DNA from: Buxus sempervirens
Lineage: Eukaryota > Streptophyta > Magnoliopsida > Buxales > Buxaceae
Assembly (NCBI GenBank): GCA_947561395.2
Contig: OX387188.1
Span: 8,230,150 to 8,294,149, forward strand
Direction: 5' to 3'
Length of the DNA: 64,000 nt
Below the pieces are notes generated by a model. The model ran no database searches. It was not told the origin of the DNA and saw only the letters and a list, made by a program, of their open reading frames with translations. Shown here one piece after another: positions 11,640 to 21,713 of the stretch (the stretch's first letter is position 1; the number at the start of each line of letters is the position of its first letter). The position numbers were made by a program, and so were the translations under genes.

Positions 11640-11934
11640 TTTCCCATAGAGTAGGATAATACCGCTTTAAACATTGGCTGTTGATGACTTTTTCCTCTTG
11701 GCTATCTAGTGATTGAACATGGTATGCCCCCCGGGCAATGCCTTACTAATTCGTAATGGTTCCTCCCATGTAGGTGACCATTTTCCATATGGAAAATCCT
11801 TTTTTCCAATCAGAAGAAGTGTTTTCCAAACTGAGTTACCCTGAGCAAATGACTTATGTTTGACTCAGCAATTATATGATCTGGCACCTTTTGTTTGAGT
11901 GCCAATTGACTATTTAGAGTCATTTTCCTAACTT
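11640..11934 (-). pseudogene. Gypsy integrase C-terminal segment
   Basis: On the minus strand the conserved chromatin-side end of Ty3/gypsy integrase is readable: DFPYGKWSPTWEEPLRISKALPG-type text preceded by a GNSVWK-like strand. It continues the segment at 28210-28360, from which it is separated by the 16.3-kb gag-only element. The duplicated CTAAG flanks that element at the join. Several stops and shifts show it is dead. Confidence 0.75.
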
Positions 11935-11939
11935 CTAAG
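11935..11939 (+). repeat. Left target-site duplication of the 16.3-kb gag-only element
   Basis: CTAAG here is repeated at 28205-28209 directly after the other LTR. This pairs LTRs B and D into one element, and the interrupted integrase frame also resumes across the join. Confidence 0.85.
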
Positions 11940-13149
11940 TGTGCGCGCCTGACTTCGGTTGCCGCACTGGGTAAAAATGGGAAATTGGAGTCGCCACCGC
12001 CTGATGGGGTGCAGGCGGACACCTGGGTGCCTAGATTTTCTATTAGACTGGTCTGGGGCTTAGAGATTCTAAGTAAGTTCTCGGTTGTGGTTGGGGGAAT
12101 TCCGTAGACACCCAGTCCACCCCGTCACATGACGAGTCCGATAGGTTTCCCTGGTTTGAGTCAACTTTGGTCTCTCACTCACCCGATTCCTATTCCAGCA
12201 TGCACACTTGTTTAAGTCTGGTGGGACCGCCAAAGTGGTGTGGGTCCCTTTACTTGGTTTTATCTTCTTTAGTTAGAATGATCTGAGTCTGGTGGGGTGG
12301 GCCCCGTTGGAAGGCCCACGGTATCCCTTGGTGGGCCAAGTGTGGCCCACATGTTCCTTGGTGGGCCAAGTGTGGCCCTTTGGGCTTTGGTTCAATTTGA
12401 CTTGATTTTATTTTGAAGTTCAAGTTGGGTTATTAAGTTATTTTCATGCAAGGCGGGCCGGATTGCTTTGCGGGCCCCTGAGTGGGCCACACAATGGTAG
12501 CCAAGTGATTCATTGAGTTTATCTTGCTTATGTTTACAAAAGTGGGCTAGGCCTTGGGCTTGGGGCCCTTTACCTGGGCTTGGGCTTGAAAGCCCAAGAC
12601 TTCCTGGGTTAGGGTTTTTGAAACCCTAACCTTGCTTGGTGTTGTGGGCCTGGTGGGCCCGACAGGCCCGGCTCATGGTCTTGGCCAAACCACAACCTAC
12701 TTTAAGCATGCATGGCCCACATAGGGCTTGGGTGGGCCTCAAGTGGTCCGGCCCACGCAAATCTTTTAATTATATTAGTTAAGCAAAATTGAATGGTTCG
12801 GGCTGAGTGGGCCCTGTTGGAAGGCCCACTAGAAATCAAGTCAGACCGGGGGTCTGGGTCCCATGTTGGGTTCCCGGGTGACCCGAAAACCCTATTGGTT
12901 TATTGGGTTCGGTTTGGAAATACCATCTACATCTAGCAAAATTTACAGAATATACATCACAGAAATATGTCAAAACTGACATTTATCAAGGAGAGACTGG
13001 CTTACTATGCTGGGTCCAAGGGGAGGTACAAAGGACATTTTCGGGATTTTTCAAAAATACGGCAATTCGGCCTTTTTTAGGGGTATGCGCCGACCTCAGA
13101 CACTAGGCCCAAGGTCGGCGAGGTGGGTGGACCGAAAAAACCAAAAAAA

Positions 13150-13400
13150 AAACAATCGCGGGCGAAGTGGGCGCACCCAAAAGGAAGTGGGCGCGAGCCC
13201 AGCGCCAAGTGGGCGCGAGCTCGGTGCACACAAAAAAGAAGTGGGCGCGAGCTCAGTGCACCCAAAAAGAAGTGGGCGCGAGCTCAGCGCCAAGTGGGCG
13301 CGAGCTCAGTGCACCCAAAAAGAAGTGAGCGCGAGCTTAGCGTGAGCTCGGCGCGAAGTGGGCGGACCCAAAATAGGTGAGCACGAGCTGAGCGCATACC
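13150..13400 (+). repeat. GC-rich tandem array in LTR B
   Basis: The words AAGTGGGCGCGAGCTC and AGCGCCAAGTGGGCGCGAGC alternate with CACCCAAAAAGAAGTG in units of roughly 50 bp. Open frames across it, in all phases, are a by-product of the repeat and not genes. LTR D has a longer version at 26370-26690. Confidence 0.8.
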
Positions 13401-14080
13401 CCGATTCTCTGTTTTTTCTTTCCAAACTCCATTTCCGACTGGTTTTTAAGCTCTCTAACTTGTTTTTAACCTCTGTAATCACTCTCTGGGGATCCTTAGA
13501 ACCCCGGAAGGCCTCTAAGCACACTTGGAAATTAATCTAAGCTAAGTTGTGAGGATCAAACCTCTTTGCAAACCTACAAATCCGAACACCAAACACTAAC
13601 AGAACATACACAGAACATACAAGGAAGGGAACTGGGGGCTTTATCGGGATACAACAGAGATGGAGAACTCATGGGGGAACATGCTCCCCCTTCGAATCAA
13701 TCAAACCAGAATAAAAAATAACATGCTGAGATGGAAAACATGCTCGATTTATACATGTTAAAACAATAATAGAGAGAGAGCTCACCTTGGTTCCAAACCT
13801 TTGTAGAGCAGGCCGGAGGGTTCCCTGGAGCTCACGAGCTGCTGTCGGAGCCTCCTCCTTCTCACACCAATAGCAAGATCACCTTCAGGTTTGACGAGGA
13901 AGAAAAGGAAGGGAGGGGACGTGTGTGTCTGGTCTTTTTCTTCAAAATCCCGAGCCCAGAAAAACAATGCCGAACCCAAAAAATCCTAACCCCAAAAAAA
14001 AGCCGAACCCAAAAACATACCACCAAAAATCCGAACCACAAAAAAAAATCTCGAACCCCCTGCAATGAATCCTCGCGCAG

Positions 14081-14088
14081 CTTTTATA
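14081..14088 (-). promoter_or_regulatory. TATA box of LTR B
   Basis: TATAAAAG on the minus strand, at the conserved family position, about 300 bp before the donor-like AAG|GTGAG near 13785. Confidence 0.5.
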
Positions 14089-14918
14089 GATGAAGACAGG
14101 GGGATCCGCCGAGTTTGGCGCCCAGCTCGCGCCGAGCTCCTGTCGCTCGGCAAGAGCGACAAAATGATTAAATCATTTAATGCCGCCACGGGTTTGCTTA
14201 AAAAATCCGAAAATTAAGATATAGTCCCTGGGATATTTTGGTTTAATATTATTTTATTCAGATATTTTTCATATAATTTCAGATTGGTCCCTGGGATCTT
14301 TTGAATGTTTGGATATTTACGGATTTGATCCCCGAGATATTTTCCTGCGCAACTCGCCACGTGTGCATCTTTTTACCACATGCGTAGTTTGCCGGTTTTG
14401 CTGCTCAGGAATTTTGTCAGCTCATATTTTCTTCATCCGGGCTCCGATCTGGGCAAACTCAGTTGCATTAGAATCGTATCGGAGCCCTCTATCCAATGGC
14501 ATGGAGGTAAGCATCTGGATCGGGGTTTAGCAGAAAGTCAACTTTCGGCTCCCCCTCAAGTTTGACCGCCCGCAGAACCCTCATCCGGACTCCGGTTCCT
14601 GCAAACTCAGTTGTGTTGGAACTGTGTCGAGATTCTCTATCCAATGACATGAAGCAAGGTATCTGGATTGGATTTTAGCAGAAAGTCAACTTTTGCCTCC
14701 TCTTAAGTTTGACCGCCCGCAGAACCCTCATCTGGACTCTGATTCCTGCAAACTCAGTTGTGTTAGAATCGTGTCGAGATTCTCTATCCAGTGATATAGA
14801 GCAAGGTGGCCAATTTTCACTTGATCAAAAGGTCAACTTTTTGTCCCCTTGGGGTTTGACTTTCTGGCAGGGTTTTCATTTTCAGCACTTCCAGGGGTGC
14901 AAAAATAAGGTGCTTACA

Positions 14919-14933
14919 GCAGTCCCTCTTTGC
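14919..14933 (-). other. Polypurine tract before the 3' LTR
   Basis: The minus strand reads GCAAAGAGGGACTGC directly against the LTR start TGTAAGC. Position and purine content fit the plus-strand primer of an LTR retroelement. Confidence 0.6.
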
Positions 14934-17881
14934 CGGAGTCACCTTGGGGATGAATGGCAAAGAAAAAGAAGAACCTTGTTTTTGCATCCAGCATTTCTGT
15001 CGACGTGATTGATGAGCTTAAATCCTTTTGATTTTCAAAGCAATGGAAACACAAAATGGTTTCCACTAATATTTCGAAGTTTGCTCACCCACTTCGGGCT
15101 TCTGGGAGCAACTTCTAATTTTGATTCAGATTAGAAAGGATGGGGTTGGACTTAAGCTCATCAACCTGTTTCGACGTTGATGCAAGGCACTCAACAATTT
15201 TCTTTTTTCTTTTGCTTGTTCCATTACAGCTTTTAGGTGACTTCAGACTTCTGATTTGGGATTTGATTTCAGATTTCAGATTTTTAGACTTGGGACCTTT
15301 GAGTAGAGGTTCTTTTTTTTTTTTTTAATTTTTTATTTATTTTTTTAGGGCTTGGATTAGGGACTGGAAGGAACAAAGAAGGAGGAGATGCTCTTGGCGA
15401 GGAGGTGCTCTCGGCGCTGCTCGGTGCCTCAAGAGAGCGCCTCAAGGGAGCTCACACACCTGTCCTACTCTCTTTACAAAAGTGGGAAATGAAAAATTTA
15501 CAAATGGGGCCATTCTGCCCAAAGATTTCTTCTTTTTGTCTTCTTCTTCTTGATAGGTTCTTTGTCTCTTTCTGCTTTTTCAGAGGGGAGGGTGCTTCTG
15601 CCAGTCCCCGTTGCAATAAGGTAGGGGCCTCCCAGTTCGAAGTAACTCTATTGAGGATTGGTGGGAGTCCCTGCCATCTCACTTTTTTGCATAACTCAGC
15701 TCCTTCTTGTCGGGTGTGAGTTGATCGGCCTTCCGGCTCTTATCTTTTTGAGTGGAGGCCCTCCCTGTTCTAAGGAGGAGATCATCATTTAGGCAATCAT
15801 TGGGGCTTCTTTTGAAAGGACCGTTCCACTGAGGATTTGTGGAAGCCTTCTTGCATTTGTCTTTCTTTTGCAAAACTAGCCTCTTCAAACTGGGCATGGT
15901 CTTGACATACAGCTTCAGGTTTCTTGCACATTCTGCTGGGGAAAAGAATCAATTTTAGGGACAGAGGAAGTCTTTGCCATTCCCCTTGCCGGTGTATTAC
16001 TGCATTGGCTTTCCGCCGTTCTGCCTTTCTTCTGCTCTTGACTTCAAGGTGCTTCCGAACCTCTTTCTGATTCTTTTGCCTCTCCTGGGTTTGCAAAATT
16101 CTCACAGAGCAGTGAGGTATCTAAAGTTCAAAGTGCAAACACTCATGACTTATTGCGTGCAAGTGCCCATGACTGAAATGAAGTATTTTTCAAAAGTTTT
16201 TTTTTTGTACAAGTGATTTTAAAAGAGAGGCGGGACCAGTGATCATGGTGAACTGCCTTGTCAGCTCGAGGTGTTTCGGGACGGTGTGCTCGACACCCAA
16301 TCCCATGAGACTCTTGACTCATGCCAACAAATGCTAAAAAGATGAAGGGTGCTTCAAAGGGTGTTCCCCCTTTCCCAATTTTTGTTTTTCTCTCATCTTG
16401 ACTCAATTCTTCAGGGTGATTTCAGGATTTTGCAATTGAGGGTTTTTCTCTTTTCCTTTTCCCTTGGGTTAGTGCCAGTCCCAGTTTACGGATTTTGGCC
16501 GACTTGTACATCATGTCTCATAGATCAGAGAGGTCTTTACATTAGGACGAAACATTGGCTTGGTTTTAAATCTGAGAAATGAAGGGATATAAGGCCCAAA
16601 TTCGTATCTTTTCATTTCCAGGTTTTGCTCTGTGTCTTGCCAAAGCTCGTTATCCTTTTCAGATTCATTCATCATTAATCTGCATGAATTCCATTTGTCA
16701 CATTTTCTGCAATCAGAAAGGACTTTTTGATGGGACGAAACGAAGGCTGAGGCTTTTGGTTCATGAAAGAAGGGGAATATGGCTCAAAGTTTCTTTGTAA
16801 ATGGGTCGAGTCATGTTCCACCTTTTTCTTGACGGCTGGGGCTTTGCCAATACCTCTTTGCTTTCCTTCACTTTCCTTTTTGAGGTCTTTTGTGATCTTC
16901 GCCTTTTCCTTTTGCTTTTGCTATATCATTCATTTTTTTTTCTGTCCTTTGCTTTGGGATCATCTTGACTTTTTGCCTTTATTAGCAAGTCCCAGTGTAT
17001 TTCCTGCTATCTTTTTCTCTTCTTTGTTTCTGCTCATTCAGGTCTTTTCTTCTTTACCCAGCGCTAGATTTAGGGCTCATGACTCAGTGGGTTGGAAGAA
17101 AAAAAATTAGGCTCAAGTGGTTTGACTAGAGATATGACTTTGAAAATTGGGGAAATAAAGCAAGGATGGCATTTCATCCTTTTGCAGGAGTGGTGACAAC
17201 TTGGAATGCTCATGCAAATTTACTCGGGAATCTATTCATTCTTTTTATTTTTCTTTTGTAGCTTTGCCCCAGTGTGGGGTGGCTGGACACAACACGGGTA
17301 TTTGAATGATACGATCAAGCTCGACGTGTTTTGACTAGCGATTCTCACAATTCGGGATGTATGGAGGATGGCCTCTCATCCTTTCTTAGTGACATGATGC
17401 TAAAGCTGGCCTCAGCCCTTAACCGGTTCTTGCGCTCTCTTTCCTTTTTTCTCTCAAGGGTCGCTCCACCCTATTGCAAAGATAGGTTGTTAGGAGGGAA
17501 ATTATGATCTGGATCAGGAAATGATTGCCTTTGGCTCAGTCAAGGTTCTCATGGGACAGTGTACTGCACCCAGCTGAAGACACCTTTGAACAACTTAGAA
17601 ATTTTTCCATGATCGTGGTCATTGCCAAAAAAGGGTGTGGTCTCAGAGCAATATCATCACCGACCACTCACTTGTATTTTTTTTCCTTTCTTTTTGTGTT
17701 TTTCAAAAGGTTTTTTACAAAGCTTGCATGAAAGTAAAAAACATTTAAAATATTTACAAAACAGACACTCCTACCAGGGATACTTGGTGCAAAAAGCAAA
17801 GTTCAACTTATCCTGGTCATGGTAGACTTGAAGATTTTGGATTTTGGGATTGCTCTTTGCCTTGCAGTTTTACCAACTTGT
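14934..17881 (-). other. Non-coding 3' internal region of the gag-only element (pol missing)
   Basis: This is roughly 3 kb where pol should be. The plus strand is pyrimidine-rich (many TTTCTTTTTC runs, for example 15190-15350 and 16890-17060), so the transcript strand is purine-rich. The longest minus-strand frame (16105-15797, about 100 codons) is a Lys/Arg/Gln-rich peptide that I cannot assign. I found none of the YIDD, TDNG or CCHH-type signatures of pol. Confidence 0.6.
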
Positions 17882-19336
17882 TCAGCTGGTGCCACTTGAA
17901 GACGCCCGATTGTGGTCCGGGAGAGGATTCGTGGTGATGGCCACGGGAGGAGTCGATACCGGGGGATCAACCGAGATACGCTTGTTGTCGATCAAATCTT
18001 GGACATCATGTTTCAGTTCCCAGCAACGATTGTTATGACGTCCGGGGGCTCCCATGTGGTAGTCGCAATACTCATTGGGGTTGTAGGAGCGACTGTTGGA
18101 CGGTTGCTAAGTTGGCTGCTTCTTCTGTAAGTACCCTTTATTCAATAGGGTTGGCAACAATTCTGACAAGGGATAAGGTAAGGGTACGAACACCCGGTTC
18201 AACCTTGCTTGGAATTCCTCCTTGGTCCACCTTAGCCGACCTGTTGATTGCGCTCCCTGACCACCGTTCTGATTCTCTCTCCTGTCGGGTGCCGCAAAGT
18301 GGAAGGGCCTATTCTGCTGGACATAGTTGACATTCTCGTCCTCTCTCTTTCTGTCCATGCCTCTTCCACTAGTAGGGCTCCTTCTTTGCTCTGTTGCAAA
18401 GCCAGCCACTCTGCCAGACTTCACCCCATCTTCTATTCTGTCTGCTACCACCACAAGATCAGCGAAACTCACCGCAAACTGCCCCAGCAGCAATGTGTAG
18501 TATGGCTGCCCCAGCGTTGAGATGAACAATGTCACCATCTCTTTCTCCAACATGGGTGGCTGGACCATTCCGGCCATTTCTCGCCATCTTTTCGCATATT
18601 CACAAATGGATTCAGTACCCTTCTTGGCCATCTTTTGTAATTCCATTCGGGTGGGCAGGACTTCTGTGTTGAACTTGAAATGTTCAAGGAATGTACTAGC
18701 TAGGTCGTCCCAAGTCCTGATCATGTTTCTGTCCAGACTGGCGAACCATTTCTGTGCTGAGCCTATCAATGAACGCTGGAAGAATTGGACCATAATTCTC
18801 TCATCATAGGCGTACTGGCACATATCCCCGTAGTATGCCCTTAGGTACGACAGTGGGCAGCCACTTCCGTCAAACTTCACAAAGTCTGGGCATTTGAACT
18901 TTGGTGGAAGCTGCAGATTAGGGAAGAATCCTAGACTGTCCAATGAGGCTTCCTTCGGCATAGGACCTTGTTTCACATTCCGCATCTGTTCTTTTAGCAT
19001 TTTCACATCTGCTTGCACCTGGGCTGAGACACCTATTGCCTCCCATGCTCGGTACCACTCTTCTTCTTCGTGCCCCATCCCTTGTGGTATCACTTGCTGC
19101 GGTGGTACGGCCAAGGGTGCCGGAATCTGTAAGGGCCGCTCTGGTTGGCCTGGCAAACGATGTGGGATCTGTGGTTCTGGCGGCTGTAGGTTCAACTGCG
19201 GGAGAACTGGTGGTGGTTGTTCTAGCTGTGGCTATTGTACCAGAGGTATCGGCTGCTGTGGCGGAGGTACCGTTGGTGGTGGCTGTACAAGCTGTTGTGG
19301 CGCTTGCATTCTCTCCATTTGCTGCATCATGGCAGT

Positions 19337-21585
19337 TGTAAGCACCTCATTTTTGCGCTCCAAGAAAAACCAAAAATGCAAACCCGGCTAAAAAGTCAAA
19401 CCCTAAGGGGTGAAAAGTTGACTTTTTGATCAAGTGAAAATTGGCCCCCTCGCTTTATACCATTGGATAGAGAATCTCGACACGGTTTCAACGCAACTGA
19501 GTTTGCAGGAATCGAGGTCCGAATGAAGGTTCTGCGGGAGGTCAAACTTGAGCAGAGCCAAAAGTCGACTTTCTGCTAAAATCCGATACAGAGGCCTACC
19601 CCTAGGTCATTGGATAGAGAATTTCGACACGGTTCCAACACAACTGAGTTTGCAGGAATCGGGGTCCGGATGAAGGATCTGCGGGCGGTCAAACCTGAGC
19701 AGAGCCAAAAGTTGACTTTCTACTAAAATCCGATCCAGAGGCCTACCCCTAGGTCATTGGATAGAGAATATCGACACGGTTCCAACGCAACTGAGTTTGT
19801 AGGAATCGGGGTCCGGATGAAGGTTCTGCGGGCGGTCAAACCTGAGCTGAGCCAAAAGTTGACTTTCTGCTAAAATCCAATCCTGAGGCCTACCCCTAGG
19901 TCATCGGATAGAGGGGGCCGATACAATTCTAACGCAACTGAGTTTGCCCAGATCGGAGCCCGGGTGAAGAAAATATGAGCTGACGAAATTCCCGAGCAGC
20001 AAAACCTGCAATCTGCGCACGTGGCAAAAGGCTGCACACGTAGCGAGTTGCGCAGGAAAATATCTCGGGGATCAAATCCGTAAATATCCAAACATACGAA
20101 ATATCCCAGGGACTAAATCCGTAAAAATCCTAGAATATCGGATTGAATTGAAAATTACCAGGGACTAAATCTTGATTTCCCGATTCTTTAGACAAACGAG
20201 CGGCCGCATTTAATGATTTCTCATCATGCGGTCGCTCGAGCCGAGGTGGCAAGCAAGTGGGCGCCCCTTTCATCTCACTTCCCGCCGAGCTGGCGCCCAC
20301 CTGGCGCTCAGCTCGCGCCCACTGAAAACCAAGTGAAATTCTGGCGCCCTTCTCGCGCCCATCTCGCGCTCACCTCCCGCCCAGCTCGCGCTCACTTGGT
20401 ATCGAGTGAGCGCTAGGTCAAAATTTCGCCCGGTTCTAGCGCCCACCTTGCGCTCACTTCCTGAAGTGAGCGCCAGGTCCAAAACAGGCCGAACTGTTAT
20501 TTTTTTTTTTAAAATTCCAAAAATACCCGTTACCATACCGCGGGGGGCGGAGCCCCCCGCACCCCCCACCCCTTTGTTCACTGCGCATCCAACTCATATC
20601 TTGGACCCAACACAATGAGCCAGTTTTTTTTTCTGACAGAGTGTCCATCTTGTGTTTTTTCTGTGATTATTTCTAGATGTGAATGCCATTTCCAAACTGA
20701 ACCGAATAAACCAATAGGGTTTCCGGGTCACCCGGAAACCCAATGTGGGACTTGGACCCCCGGTCCAACTTGACTTCCAGTGGGCCTTCCAACGGGGCCC
20801 ACCCGAGCCTTGTTACGTGAAATTGATGCATGAATTGCGTGGTTTGCCCGAGACCAAGGGCAAGGGCCTACCGGGCCCGCCAAAGCCCACCAACCGAACC
20901 AAGGAAGGGTGCAAACCCTAATCTCTAGTAACTTGGCCTTACAAGCCCAGATTTGGACTACGGGCCCCAAGCCCAGTGTCCAATTCACTTTGGCAGATTA
21001 AAAAGATAAATCCAATAAAAATACTTGGCCACCCTGTGGGCCCACCTTAGGGGCCCACAAACCAGTCCGGCCCACTTGTGCATGAAAAACACTTAATCTT
21101 CAAATCTGAACTTAAAGTAAAATCAATTGAACTAACCAAAGCCCAAAGGACCTCTCAGGCTAGACTGAGGTCCACAAGGGTACACGGGCCTGACTAAGCC
21201 CACCAAGGATACCGTGGGCCTTCCAACGGGGCCCACCCAACCAGACTCAGATCACCTAAGTAATCAAGATAAAAGCAATTAAAGGGACCCGCACCACTCG
21301 GGTGGTCCCGCCAGACTTAACCAAACTGCATATCGGATTAGGAATCAGGTGAGACCAAAATAAACTGACTCAAAACAGGGTACACCTAAGGGACCCGTCA
21401 CCCGACGGGGTGGACCGGGGTGTCTACGGACTTCCCCGGACCGCAACCAAGACCTTACTTAGAATCTCAAAGCCGCAGACCAAAAAGCCCTAATAGACAA
21501 GATCAGGCACCCAGGTGTCTGCCTGCACCCCATCAGGCGGTGGCGACTCCGAATTCCCACGTGCCGCGTTTCCCACGCGCGCACA
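19337..21585 (+). mobile_element. Family-2 solo LTR C (plus orientation)
   Basis: This 2249-bp LTR is inserted in gag; TSD GCAGT is at 19332-19336 and 21586-21590. It starts TGTAAGCACCTCATTTTTGC and ends CACGCGCGCACA. It has four near-identical units at exactly 147-bp spacing (CATTGGATAGAG-type words at 19461, 19608, 19755 and 19902). It lacks the TATA/leader part present in other copies, so it carries an internal deletion. The TGGGCC-rich and conserved 3' parts are present. Confidence 0.93.
19461..20049 (+). repeat. 147-bp tandem units in LTR C
   Basis: Four consecutive units share GGATAGAGAATnTCGACACGG, AACGCAACTGAGTTTGCAGG, GTCCGGATGAAGGTTCTGCG and AAAAGTTGACTTTCTGC. The starts are 147 bp apart each time. 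The last unit is more diverged. Related units occur in every family-2 LTR here. Confidence 0.85.
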
Positions 21586-21713
21586 GCAGTCATCATGGTG
21601 GTCATGTTGGCCATCTGCTGATTAAGGCCAGCGATCACAGGGTGGCCTTCCAAGTCCTCCTGCCCATGAGGCGGGAGAGGTGGCGCTTGCTCGAGTCCTT
21701 CAGCAGGATCCAT

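Larger units (their letters stand above)
11940..14918 (-). repeat. Family-2 LTR B (3' LTR of the gag-only element)
   Basis: This 2979-bp LTR begins (minus strand) TGTAAGCACCTTATTTTTGC and ends GCGCGCACA. It is very similar throughout to LTR D. It carries three related units of about 150 bp (14430-14830), a TATA box (14081-14088), a donor-like CCAAGGTGAG (13781-13790), a GC-rich array of GGGCGCGAGCT-type words (13150-13380), and the TGGGCC-rich segment (12280-12870). The GC-rich array is shorter than in D, so the two LTRs have diverged in repeat number. Confidence 0.88.
17882..21713 (-). pseudogene. Ogre/Tat-like gag of the gag-only element, interrupted by solo LTR C
   Basis: Gag would form the cytoplasmic virus-like particle that packages element RNA. 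Read on the minus strand: ATG at 21713-21711, an N-terminal Met/Gln/Pro-rich part to 21586, the solo LTR C (19337-21585), then the same frame from 19331. A Pro/Gln-rich linker leads to a Retrotrans_gag domain (CPLSYLRAYYGDMCQYA, FFQRSLIGSAQKWFASLD, WDDLASTFLEHFKF). It is followed by a zinc-knuckle-like CDYHMGAPGRHNNRC and the motif WELKHDVQDLID, ending at TGA 17884-17882. The frame stays in register for 526 codons when the LTR is skipped. Two in-frame TAG codons interrupt it, at 19234-19232 and 18109-18107. They may be decay, or the second may be a readthrough site (it is followed by CAA). Lineage is judged from the gag motifs. Confidence 0.8.

Noticed and set aside
15190..17110. Signal-peptide-like or membrane-like hydrophobic frames on the plus strand
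   Set aside because: They are translations of pyrimidine-rich non-coding sequence (Phe/Leu/Ser runs) opposite to the direction of the element.
18894..19391. 165-codon Gly/Cys-rich plus-strand frame
   Set aside because: Antisense of the Pro/Gln-rich gag N-terminus; the composition is the mirror of the gag codons, and it crosses into LTR C.
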